Of a stretch of DNA of 64,000 nucleotides, positions 26,344 to 34,256 are shown piece after piece. This DNA is from JBGPHT01 sp041484525. Its GTDB lineage: Bacteria; Acidobacteriota; Terriglobia; Bryobacterales; Bryobacteraceae. Below the pieces are notes generated by a model. It was not told the DNA's origin. It did no database searches and saw only the letters and a list, made by a program, of their open reading frames with translations. Every line of letters starts with the position of its first letter. Position 1 is the first letter of the stretch. Location: positions 14,784 through 78,783 of the forward strand of contig JBGPHT010000017.1 in NCBI GenBank assembly GCA_041484525.1, given 5' to 3'. The translations under genes and the position numbers were made by a program.

Positions 26344-28863
26344 TTACTTGTGTACCAGCACGTACACGATAAATCCGCCCGCCAGAAACGCCAGCAGGCA
26401 GAAGATGCCGATCAGCAGCATGTTGGTGGAGATCCCCTTCGCCGGCGGAGCCGTGGGGGCCTGCGGCATGTTCATCTGCGGCGCTTGCGGCACGTTCATC
26501 TGCGGCGCCTGCGGCAGGCTCATCTGCGGAACCTGCGGCATCTGCGGCATCTGGGGCGCCTGCGGAACCTGCGGCGTGGACATCATGCGCGTGTATTCGC
26601 TCGGCCCCTGCGGCACCGCGGGCATATTGGGTACGGCGGGCGGCGTACGAAACGCCTGCGTCGCGCCGCCTCCGCCGTACTGTGACGAGGGAGGTGCCGG
26701 GGCTTGCGGCGTCCCTGAAGCTGGTGTACCGGCGCCAGGCGTCGAGAACATGCGCGTGTAGTCTCCCGGACCCGACCTTTGCTGGGTGGGCGCAGCCGGT
26801 GCTGCCGGAGCCGCCGGTGGGAATGCGGGAGCTGAAGGAAACGCGGGCCCCGGTCCCGCGCCCGGCGGAGGCGCCTTGAAGAACTTTGTGAATTCGCCCC
26901 CTTCTGCGGGAGGCTCGGGTTTCGATGCTCCAGGTGCCGGCGCTTGAAACATCCGCGTGAATTCACCTGGCGTCGGAGGGCTTGCCTTCTGCGGTGATTC
27001 TTGCGGCCAATCTCCCGACGCTGGCGCATGCGGCAGCGGCGATTGAAACATCCTGGTGAACTCTCCGGCGTGTGGATCTGGGGGTGCCTGCGGTGGCGCA
27101 GATGCGGGCGGCTTCGCTGGCGGGACCTCCCCGACCGGTTGAGCTGGCGATTGGAACATCTGAGTGAACTCTCCGGCCGGCGATGCGCCTGGCGTCGGCG
27201 GAGCAGCGGACATAGGCGGCGGTGCTGGCGGTGGCGCGGGCGGTCTCGATGGTGGAGCCGCTGGAGTCTCTTCCCCGACAGGTTGTCCGGGCGATTGAAA
27301 CATCTGGGTGAACCCACCGGCCGGCGATGCTGGCGGTGTCTGCGGCGGAGCAGTCGCCGGTGGCAGTGCCGACGGTGGCGCGGGCGGTCTCGATGGCGGG
27401 GCCGCTGGAGTCACCTCCGCGACTGGTTGCGTCGGCGCTTGAAACATCCTGGTGAACTCTCCGGCCTGCGATGCGGCTGGCGTCGGCGGTAGAGCGGCCG
27501 CAGGCGGAGCGGGCGGTCTTGCTGGCGGAGCCGCCGGAGTCGCTTCCCCGACCGGTTGCCCGGGCGATTGAAACATCTGAGTGAACTCGCCTGCCTGCGA
27601 TGCAGGCGGTGTCTGCACTGGAGCGGCCGCAGGCGGCGGTGCGGGCGGTGGCACTGGTGGCGGACTCGGTTGGACAGCCGCCGGTGTCGGCGGTGGCGCG
27701 GCCACTGGCGGCGGAACCGCGGCAGGTGTCGGAGCCTGCGATGCCTGAGGCGGCGTCCCCGGCGAAGATACAACCGGCGGCGTCACAGCCTGAAACATCT
27801 TCGTGAACTCGCCAGCCTGAGACGGGGGCGGCTGCGGCGCCACTGGCATCACCGGCGAAGATTCAATCGGCGGTGTCACAGCCTGGAACATCTTGGTAAA
27901 CTCACCAGCCCGAGCACCGGGCGGCGGCGATGGTGGCATTGGCGCCACCGGTGAAGATTCAACTGGCGGCGGCACCGCCTGGAACATCTTCGTGAACTCG
28001 CCAGCCTGGGCACCGGGCGGCTGCGCTGCGGACGCTGGCGCCGGAAAAGGTTCGATCGGCGGCGGCACCGCCTGAAACATTTTCGTGAACTCGCCAGCCT
28101 GAGCGGGAGGCTGCGGCTGTGCTGCCGATGCCGGCGCCAACGGTGAAGATGCAACCGGTGGAGGCACAGCCTCAAACATCTTCGAGAACTCTCCCGCCTG
28201 CGCCGCTGGCTGCGGAGTCTGCGATGCCTCTCCCGGCGTCACCGGCAAAGGTTCGACTGGCGGAGGCACAGCCTGAAACATCTTGGTGAACTCTCCCGGC
28301 TGCGCCGCCGGCGGCTGCGGCTGCGACGCCAGGGGCGGCGCGGTCTGAGCGGCAGGCTCCGGCGGCTGTGAAGCGTGCGCCATCGGGGCCGGTCCCGCCT
28401 GATTCGGCGGCCCCACCATCCGGATGAACTCGCCGGGCTTGGCGGGCGTCACCGGCGGCTTCGGCGGCGCGGCCGGAGCAACCGGCGCAACCGGCGCTGG
28501 TTCGACCGCGGAACCCGCCTGCGCCGGCACCTTCCACGTCCCGGCTCGCGTGAACTCCTTCTCGCCCGGCGGCGCGGCCGCGCGTTCCTGTTCGTCCAGC
28601 CATTCGAGCAAATGATGGTACGGCGGCGCGACCGTCACCACATAAATGGTCCCGTCGTTGTCCCCCACTTCGATCAGCTTCGACATCGATTGCGGCGGCA
28701 TCCCGCGCAAACGCGCCAGCAGCGACTCGTTCTCCGGAGTCTTCCCGCCTACCAACAGGTGCACCGACACGGTGCGGCTCGTCGCCCGCTGCCGCGCGCG
28801 AAAACTACGCGTGCCTTCTCCTGCCAGCGGCTCGATCAGCTCGTACTTTTGATAGAAGTCCAT
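26344..28863 (-). CDS. proline-rich membrane protein with 16 GEFTxMF repeats and a degenerate kinase N-lobe
   Basis: This is an 839-residue protein of no family I can name. Residues 1-95 look like the N-lobe of a Hanks-type kinase (YELIEPLAGEGTRSFRARQ, then VSVHLLVGG where VAVK would be expected, then a hinge-like VVTVAPPYHHLLEWLDEQ), but the catalytic lobe is missing. The next 700 residues are Pro/Ala/Gln-rich with 16 copies of a motif, consensus [AP]GEFT[KRQ]MF, spaced about 30-60 residues apart; 14 have Thr, one Ser, one Ile. The last 30 residues are a single membrane helix (LLIGIFCLLAFLAGGFIVYVLV) ending HK. It ends two bases from the phosphatase stop and is divergent from tssK2. I infer a tail-anchored scaffold whose threonines are phosphorylated. 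Confidence 0.85.
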   Translation of the reverse strand: MDFYQKYELIEPLAGEGTRSFRARQRATSRTVSVHLLVGGKTPENESLLARLRGMPPQSMSKLIEVGDNDGTIYVVTVAPPYHHLLEWLDEQERAAAPPGEKEFTRAGTWKVPAQAGSAVEPAPVAPVAPAAPPKPPVTPAKPGEFIRMVGPPNQAGPAPMAHASQPPEPAAQTAPPLASQPQPPAAQPGEFTKMFQAVPPPVEPLPVTPGEASQTPQPAAQAGEFSKMFEAVPPPVASSPLAPASAAQPQPPAQAGEFTKMFQAVPPPIEPFPAPASAAQPPGAQAGEFTKMFQAVPPPVESSPVAPMPPSPPPGARAGEFTKMFQAVTPPIESSPVMPVAPQPPPSQAGEFTKMFQAVTPPVVSSPGTPPQASQAPTPAAVPPPVAAPPPTPAAVQPSPPPVPPPAPPPAAAPVQTPPASQAGEFTQMFQSPGQPVGEATPAAPPARPPAPPAAALPPTPAASQAGEFTRMFQAPTQPVAEVTPAAPPSRPPAPPSALPPATAPPQTPPASPAGGFTQMFQSPGQPVGEETPAAPPSRPPAPPPAPPPMSAAPPTPGASPAGEFTQMFQSPAQPVGEVPPAKPPASAPPQAPPDPHAGEFTRMFQSPLPHAPASGDWPQESPQKASPPTPGEFTRMFQAPAPGASKPEPPAEGGEFTKFFKAPPPGAGPGPAFPSAPAFPPAAPAAPAAPTQQRSGPGDYTRMFSTPGAGTPASGTPQAPAPPSSQYGGGGATQAFRTPPAVPNMPAVPQGPSEYTRMMSTPQVPQAPQMPQMPQVPQMSLPQAPQMNVPQAPQMNMPQAPTAPPAKGISTNMLLIGIFCLLAFLAGGFIVYVLVHK
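26579..28440 (-). repeat. 16 coding repeats of the GEF[T/S]xMF motif
   Basis: Sixteen motif copies are spread over this stretch. From the N-terminus they read GEFIRMV, GEFTKMF, GEFSKMF, four GEFTKMF, GEFTQMF, GEFTRMF, GGFTQMF, GEFTQMF, two GEFTRMF, GEFTKFF, GDYTRMF and SEYTRMM. The linkers vary in length and sequence while the motif is kept. The first copies are followed by QAVPPP or QAVTPP, the later ones by QSPGQPVGE-like blocks, so at least two waves of duplication are visible. A C-terminal PQAPQM short tandem repeat follows. Confidence 0.85.
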
Positions 28864-28953
28864 GGGCCGGCCTGCCCTCATCATGGCACCGCGCCGCGCG
28901 TTCGTCCAGAGCGCCTGGGCTGTCGCCTGATGTATAGTGGCCTCACAGGACCT

Positions 28954-30330
28954 ATGCGATTACTGTCAAGGGTGGTTTGGTCGGAAGGTATGTACCTGGG
29001 GCCGCACCACTTCCAGGTCCAGAGCCGGTACTTCGAAGACTCCATCCAGTTCGCCACTTCGTCCCTCTGGTTCGCCTCCTACGGCCTGGCAGGCGTGGAA
29101 CTGGACGCCGACGCGCTCCACAACGGCACCGTATCGCTGCTCCACGCGCGCGGCATTTTCCCCGACGGACTCCCCTTCAACATGCCGGAGTCGGACGCGC
29201 TGCCCGAGCCGCGCGCCATCGCCGACCTCTTCCCGCCCACGCGCGACGGCATTACCGTGATGCTCGCCATCCCGCCGCGCAAGCCGAACGGTTTTAACTG
29301 CTCGATTCCGGAAGGGAACGGCAACGGCGCAGCCGGCTTGCCGCTGATTTCGCCGCTCGATTCCCGCTACGTCGCCGAGTCGCGCGTGCTGCATGATGAG
29401 AACACCGGCTCCGACGAGCGCCCCATCCGGCTCGGCCGCAAAAACATGCGCCTCTTGATCGATACCGAACCAGCGGGCGACCTCAACACGCTGCCCGTGG
29501 CGCGCGTGGTGCGCGACGGCTCGGGCCACTATGCTTACGATTCCGAGTTCGTCCCGCCCGTCCTCCAGATCGGCGCCAGCGCGCGCCTGATGCTGATGGT
29601 GCAGCGGCTCATCGATATCCTCGACGAGAAAAGCGCCGCCATTTCGCGCGGCGCGGGCAAATCGCTCACCGAATTTTCCACGCGCGAGATCGCCAATTTC
29701 TGGCTGCTGCACGCCGTCAATTCCGCGCTGGCCCCGCTGCGCCACGAGCTGATCGCCAAGCGCGGCCATCCCGAGGAGCTGTACCTCGAGCTCTCGCGCC
29801 TGGCCGGCGCCCTGTGCACGTTCGCCCTCGAATCGCACCCGCGCGACCTCCCGCTCTACCACCACGACAATCTGAGCGAATGCTTCCAGAAGCTCGACCG
29901 CCACATTCGGGCGCACCTCGAAACCATCGTTCCCACCAACTGCATTTCGATCCCGCTGACCGCGGCCGGCGATTATTTTTACGAAGGCGAGGTCACCGAC
30001 CAGCGCTGCCTTTCACGGTCCCGCTGGGTGCTCGCCGTGCGATCGCAGATGGGCGAAGCCGAGCTGATGGCGAAAGCGCCGCAATTGATCAAAGTATGTT
30101 CGCCGTCCTTCGTACGCGAACTGGTGAAGCGCGCGCTGCCCGGTCTCGGCCTGACGCACTTGCCGGTACCGCCGGCGGCCATTTCCGCGCGCGTCGAGAC
30201 GTTCTACTTCGGCATCAGCCGCAGCGGTCCGTGCTGGGACCACATGGCGCAGACGCGCCGCATCGGCGCCTACGTGCCGGGCGAGATTCCGAATCCTGAA
30301 GTCGAAATCCTAGTCGTGCTGGATAACTGA
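28954..30330 (+). CDS. tssK: T6SS baseplate-membrane complex linker TssK, copy 2
   Basis: This is a 458-residue TssK. It has VVWSEGMYLGPHHFQVQSRYFED at the N-terminus (the canonical W-x-x-G-M-x-L-x-P-x-H-F-Q), LHDENTGSDERPIRLGRKNMRLL, and GHPEELYLELSRLAGALCTF followed by HPRDLPLYHHDNLSECF, and ends EIPNPEVEILVVLDN. It is about the same length as copy 1 but clearly different in sequence. It is followed two bases later by tssL and then tssM, the classic tssKLM order, so this copy is the better candidate for the linker of the membrane complex. The start at 28954 has AGGA four bases upstream. Confidence 0.94.
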   Translation: MRLLSRVVWSEGMYLGPHHFQVQSRYFEDSIQFATSSLWFASYGLAGVELDADALHNGTVSLLHARGIFPDGLPFNMPESDALPEPRAIADLFPPTRDGITVMLAIPPRKPNGFNCSIPEGNGNGAAGLPLISPLDSRYVAESRVLHDENTGSDERPIRLGRKNMRLLIDTEPAGDLNTLPVARVVRDGSGHYAYDSEFVPPVLQIGASARLMLMVQRLIDILDEKSAAISRGAGKSLTEFSTREIANFWLLHAVNSALAPLRHELIAKRGHPEELYLELSRLAGALCTFALESHPRDLPLYHHDNLSECFQKLDRHIRAHLETIVPTNCISIPLTAAGDYFYEGEVTDQRCLSRSRWVLAVRSQMGEAELMAKAPQLIKVCSPSFVRELVKRALPGLGLTHLPVPPAAISARVETFYFGISRSGPCWDHMAQTRRIGAYVPGEIPNPEVEILVVLDN

Positions 30331-30332
30331 TT

Positions 30333-31033
30333 ATGTCTCCCTCCGTCGAAACCCGCAGGCCCGAGAACCTGGCTCTGATCTTCCAGGAAGTCCTCACCGC
30401 CATCGTGCGGCTGCGCGCCAATCGCCACGGCATCACGGACGCGCAGGCGTTCCGCCATCACACGCGCGATGCCCTCAAGAACGCCACCAACCAGGGGATG
30501 GCCGCGGGCTACCCGGCCGACGACGTGAAGCTCGGCACCTTCGCCGCGGTGGCGTTCTGGACGAATCCGTGCTCAATTCGCAGAATCCGATCTTCGGAGA
30601 CTGGGTGCGCAAGCCGCTTCAGGAAGAACTGTTCGGCACTCACCTGGCGGGCGAAGTTTTCTTCCAGAACCTGCAGCAATTGCTCGGGCGCGCCGATTCG
30701 GCCGACCTCGCGGACGTGCTCGAAGTGCATTATCTCTGCCTGCTGCTCGGGTTCGGCGGACGCTATAGCGTGGGAAATCGCGGCGAGCTGTCGCACATCA
30801 TGGACCTGACGGCGGAGAAGATCCGTCGCATTCGCGGCCGTTTCGGGCCGCTCTCTCCCGCATGGATGCTGCCCAATGAAACGCCACCAAGCCGCTCCGA
30901 CCCGTGGGTGAAGCGCCTGGGGATCATCGCCGCCGTCTGCGCCGGGCTGATGGTGCTGCTGTTTGTCATATATAAGGTAGTGCTGAGCAGCGGAGTGCAT
31001 GTCGCGGTAGCCGCCGCGGTGAGGTCCCTATGA
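30333..31033 (+). pseudogene. tssL: T6SS inner-membrane protein TssL (DotU family), frameshifted
   Basis: This is a DotU-type TssL of about 233 residues, read in two frames. The first frame gives NLALIFQEVLTAIVRLRANR and DDVKLGTFAAVAF; the second gives ESVLNSQNPIFGDWVRKPLQEELFG, AGEVFFQNLQQLL, LEVHYLCLLLGFGGRY and a C-terminal tail anchor (IIAAVCAGLMVLLFVIYKVV). The join is at about 30554-30558, where GCGTTCTGGAC would read correctly as GCGTTCCTGGAC (AFLDES, a conserved family stretch) if one C were added. This is a one-base deletion, real or from sequencing. The stop overlaps the tssM start as ATGA. TssL forms the inner-membrane part of the T6SS with TssM, so a true break would disable the system. 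Confidence 0.88.
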
Positions 31034-34000
31034 CCCCCGGCAAGAGCGACGAGATCGACGCGTTGGTACGCGAGGCGGAACAGAAGCTCGCCGCGGCGAA
31101 GCAAGCCGCCAATCTGGGCAGCCTGCCGGTCTTCATCTTGCTCGGCGACGTCGCCACCGCCAAGACCAGCGTGATGCTGAACTCCGGCCTCGAGCCCGAG
31201 TTGCTGGCCGGGCAGGTCTACGACGGCGGCAACGTCGTCTCCACGCGCACCTCCAACATCTGGTTTTCGCGGCGCGCGATTTTCGTCGAAGCCGGCGGCC
31301 GGCTTCTGGCCGATGCTGCCAACTGGCAGAAGCTTGTAAAGAAAATCGCGCCGAAAGCCGGAGCGCCGCGCGCCGTGATCGTCGCGTTCGATTGCGAAAA
31401 CTTCACCAAGCCGGGCGCGCAGGATATCGTGACCAATACCGCGCGCGGGCTGCGGGCGCGGTTGGACGAGATCTCGCAGTCCATGGGAATCAACCTGCCG
31501 GTTTACGTGCTCTTCACCCGGCTGGACCGGCTGCCGTTCTTCACCGAGTACGTCCGCAACCTGACCATGGATGAGGCGACGCAGGTGCTCGGCGCCACTC
31601 TGCCCATGCTCGGCAGCCGCAGCCAGGGCGTCTACGGAGAAGAGGAGAGCGCGCGACTCAACGGCAATTTCGAGCGCCTCTTCCGGTCGCTGGCGGATGC
31701 GCGGCCCGAGTTTCTGGCGCGTGAAACCGACCCGTCGAAGCTCCCCCCGGGATACGAATTCCCGCGCGAGTTCCGCAAGATCCGGGCGGCGGCGGTGCAG
31801 TTTCTGGTGGATCTCTGCCGTCCCAGCCAGTTGACCGTCGGTCCGTTCCTGCGCGGTTTCTACTTCACCGGCGTGCGCCCCGTGATCGTCAACGAGACCG
31901 CCCCGGTGGCCGCGGCTGCCCCGCAGCAGGGCGGGTTCGGCCAGGCTTCGGGCGCCACCGGCATCTTCCAAGCGGGCGCCATGCAGTCGCCGCAGGCCGC
32001 AGCCCCGCAAGTGACCGGGACGCGCAAAGTGCCGCAGTGGCTCTTCCTCAGCCACCTGTTTAACGACGTCCTGATGGCCGACCGCGCGGCACTGGGCGCC
32101 AGCGGGTCGAGCACCAAGACCAGTGGCCTGCGCCGCATTCTGTTCGCTACCGCGGCCGCCCTCTGCTTCCTGCTGACCATCGCGTTTACCATTTCTTTCT
32201 TCAACAATCGCGGTCTCGAATCGCAGGTTCGCGAGGCCGCGCAGGGTATCTCGTCCGCCGAATCCACCGGCGCCGACCTGGCCTCGTCCAATTCGCTGCG
32301 CAAGCTGGACACGCTGCGCCAGGCAATCGAGAAGCTCGTGAAATACCGCCGCGAAGGCTCACCCTTCAGCTACCGATGGGGTCTGTTCGTGGGCGACGAT
32401 TTGTATCCCGAAGCGCGCCGCGTTTACTTCGACCGCTTCAAGCAGTTGCTCTTCGCGCAGACGCAAGGCGGGATGCTGCAATCCCTGCGCAGCCTGCCTG
32501 CCACTCCGGGTCCCGAATACGGGCCCACCTACGACGCGCTGAAGGCGTACCTCATCACCACGTCGCACCACGACAAGAGCACCCGCCTGTTCCTCACGCC
32601 GGTGTTGATGCGCTGGTGGAGCGCGAACCGCACGATCGATCCCGATCGCCTGCAGCTCGGCACGAAGCAGGCGGATTTCTACGCCGAGGAGCTGAAGGAA
32701 TCGAACCCATATTCGAGCGAGAACGACGGCCAGGCCATCGAGAAGGCGCGCCGTTATCTGGCGCAGTTCGCTGGCGCCGAGCGCGTATACGCCTTCATGA
32801 TTGCGGAGGCGGGGAAGAACAATCCACCCATCAATTTCAACCGCCAGTTCCCGGGGTCGGCGCAGGTAGTGGTCGAATTGCACGAGGTGCCGGGCGCATT
32901 TTCAAAGGGCGGATGGGCGTTCATGAAGGACGCCATCGCGCATGCCGACCGCTACTTCTCCGGAGAATCGTGGGTGCTCGGCGAGCAGGCCTCGGCCAAC
33001 ATCGACCGCACCAAGCTCGATCAGGACCTGAAGTCGCGCTACTACGGTGATTTCGTCCGCGAGTGGCGCACCTACGTGAAGTCGGCCAGCATTATCCGGT
33101 ATGCCTCGTTGAAGGACGCATCGCAGAAGCTGCAGACTCTTTCCGGCAATCAGTCGCCGTTGCTGGCGCTGTTCTGCGTGGCTTCGCAAAACACGGCCGT
33201 GGATGATCCTAACGTAGCCAACCTGTTCCAGCCTCTGCAGACCGTGGTGCCGCCGGCGTGCGCCGACCGCTACATCGCGCCGCCGAACCAGAACTACATG
33301 GGCGCGCTGGTGACGCTGCAGACCGCTCTTGAAGGCATCGCCAATCAGCCCGGCCAGCCGAACGACGGGGCTGCGGCCGCCACTCTCAGCAACGCCACGC
33401 AGGCCAAAGTCACCACGCGGCAGATGGCGCAGGCCTTCCGCCTGGATGCCGAGGGTCACATCGAAGTCAACGCGCAGAAGCTGCTCGAGGATCCCATCGT
33501 GTACGTGGAGGGCTTGCTGCGCACGCTCGGTCCGGCCGAATTGAATGGCAAGGGGAAGGCGCTGTGCGCGCAGATTCGTCCCGTGATGGCCAAGTATCCG
33601 TTCACGCCGGGATCGACCGTGCAGGCCACGATGGCCGATATCGACAGCGTCTTCAAACCGAAGGAAGGCGCTCTCTGGCAATTCTACGACGCCAATCTGT
33701 CGAAGGCTGTGACGCGCCAGGGTTCGCAGTTCGCGCCCAATCCGACGGGCGGAATGAACATCAGTCCGGCGTTCCTCGGATTCCTGAATCACGCCGCCGC
33801 GTTCAGCGATGCCGCGTATCCGGGCGGTGCGGCGTCGGCCAAATTCACGTACTCGATGAAGCCCGTGATGTCGCCCGACACGTCGAGTCTGAAGCTCGCG
33901 GTGGATGGCCAGACGGCGGATTTCAGCGGCGGCAATCCGGCCGCCAAGCAGTTCACCTGGCCCGGCAGCGCGAGCGGCCTGCTGTTGACCGTGAAGTTCA

Positions 34001-34254
34001 AAGGCGGCAGCGAATTCACTTACCCGAACTACGATGGCTTGTGGGCGGTCTTCCAATTCGTGGGCGACGCCGACAAGCGCACCGGCTCGCTGATCGAGAT
34101 GAACCTGCGCGGCGGCAAGCAAGGCCGGCCCGTATTGAATCAGGCAACCGGGCAGCCGGTGACCGTGCGCTTCGAGATCGGCGCCAATCCTCCGATCTTC
34201 GATAAAGGATACTTCAGCGGACTAAGCTGCGTATCCGATGTGGCACGTCCGTAA
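31030..34254 (+). CDS. tssM: T6SS inner-membrane protein TssM (IcmF family), lacking N-terminal helices
   Basis: This is a 1074-residue IcmF-family protein. It starts almost directly with the NTPase domain: a P-loop-like GDVATAKTS (residues 39-47, with Ala in place of the last Gly of the Walker A), FVEAGGRLL, VIVAFDCENF and PVYVLFTRLDRLPFF. One membrane helix is visible at about residues 366-390 (ILFATAAALCFLLTIAFTISF), followed by a long periplasmic part that ends with a beta-rich domain (GLLLTVKFKGGSEFTYPNYDGLWAVFQFV). Typical TssM has two more membrane helices at the N-terminus; these are absent here. It overlaps tssL by four bases and is followed by a kinase gene two bases later. Confidence 0.93.
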   Translation: MTPGKSDEIDALVREAEQKLAAAKQAANLGSLPVFILLGDVATAKTSVMLNSGLEPELLAGQVYDGGNVVSTRTSNIWFSRRAIFVEAGGRLLADAANWQKLVKKIAPKAGAPRAVIVAFDCENFTKPGAQDIVTNTARGLRARLDEISQSMGINLPVYVLFTRLDRLPFFTEYVRNLTMDEATQVLGATLPMLGSRSQGVYGEEESARLNGNFERLFRSLADARPEFLARETDPSKLPPGYEFPREFRKIRAAAVQFLVDLCRPSQLTVGPFLRGFYFTGVRPVIVNETAPVAAAAPQQGGFGQASGATGIFQAGAMQSPQAAAPQVTGTRKVPQWLFLSHLFNDVLMADRAALGASGSSTKTSGLRRILFATAAALCFLLTIAFTISFFNNRGLESQVREAAQGISSAESTGADLASSNSLRKLDTLRQAIEKLVKYRREGSPFSYRWGLFVGDDLYPEARRVYFDRFKQLLFAQTQGGMLQSLRSLPATPGPEYGPTYDALKAYLITTSHHDKSTRLFLTPVLMRWWSANRTIDPDRLQLGTKQADFYAEELKESNPYSSENDGQAIEKARRYLAQFAGAERVYAFMIAEAGKNNPPINFNRQFPGSAQVVVELHEVPGAFSKGGWAFMKDAIAHADRYFSGESWVLGEQASANIDRTKLDQDLKSRYYGDFVREWRTYVKSASIIRYASLKDASQKLQTLSGNQSPLLALFCVASQNTAVDDPNVANLFQPLQTVVPPACADRYIAPPNQNYMGALVTLQTALEGIANQPGQPNDGAAAATLSNATQAKVTTRQMAQAFRLDAEGHIEVNAQKLLEDPIVYVEGLLRTLGPAELNGKGKALCAQIRPVMAKYPFTPGSTVQATMADIDSVFKPKEGALWQFYDANLSKAVTRQGSQFAPNPTGGMNISPAFLGFLNHAAAFSDAAYPGGAASAKFTYSMKPVMSPDTSSLKLAVDGQTADFSGGNPAAKQFTWPGSASGLLLTVKFKGGSEFTYPNYDGLWAVFQFVGDADKRTGSLIEMNLRGGKQGRPVLNQATGQPVTVRFEIGANPPIFDKGYFSGLSCVSDVARP

Positions 34255-34256
34255 AC

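Noticed and set aside
26579..28440. Repeat block considered as a CRISPR array or tandem DNA repeat
   Set aside because: The repeats are conserved at the protein level with variable spacing and are in one continuous reading frame, so this is a coding repeat.
28861..28954. Possible promoter TATAGT (28933-28938) for tssK2
   Set aside because: No matching -35 box at a proper distance.
30763..32055. Minus-strand open frame of 430 codons over tssL/tssM
   Set aside because: The plus strand encodes conserved TssM; the antisense frame has no recognisable domain and a biased Arg/Glu/Gly make-up.
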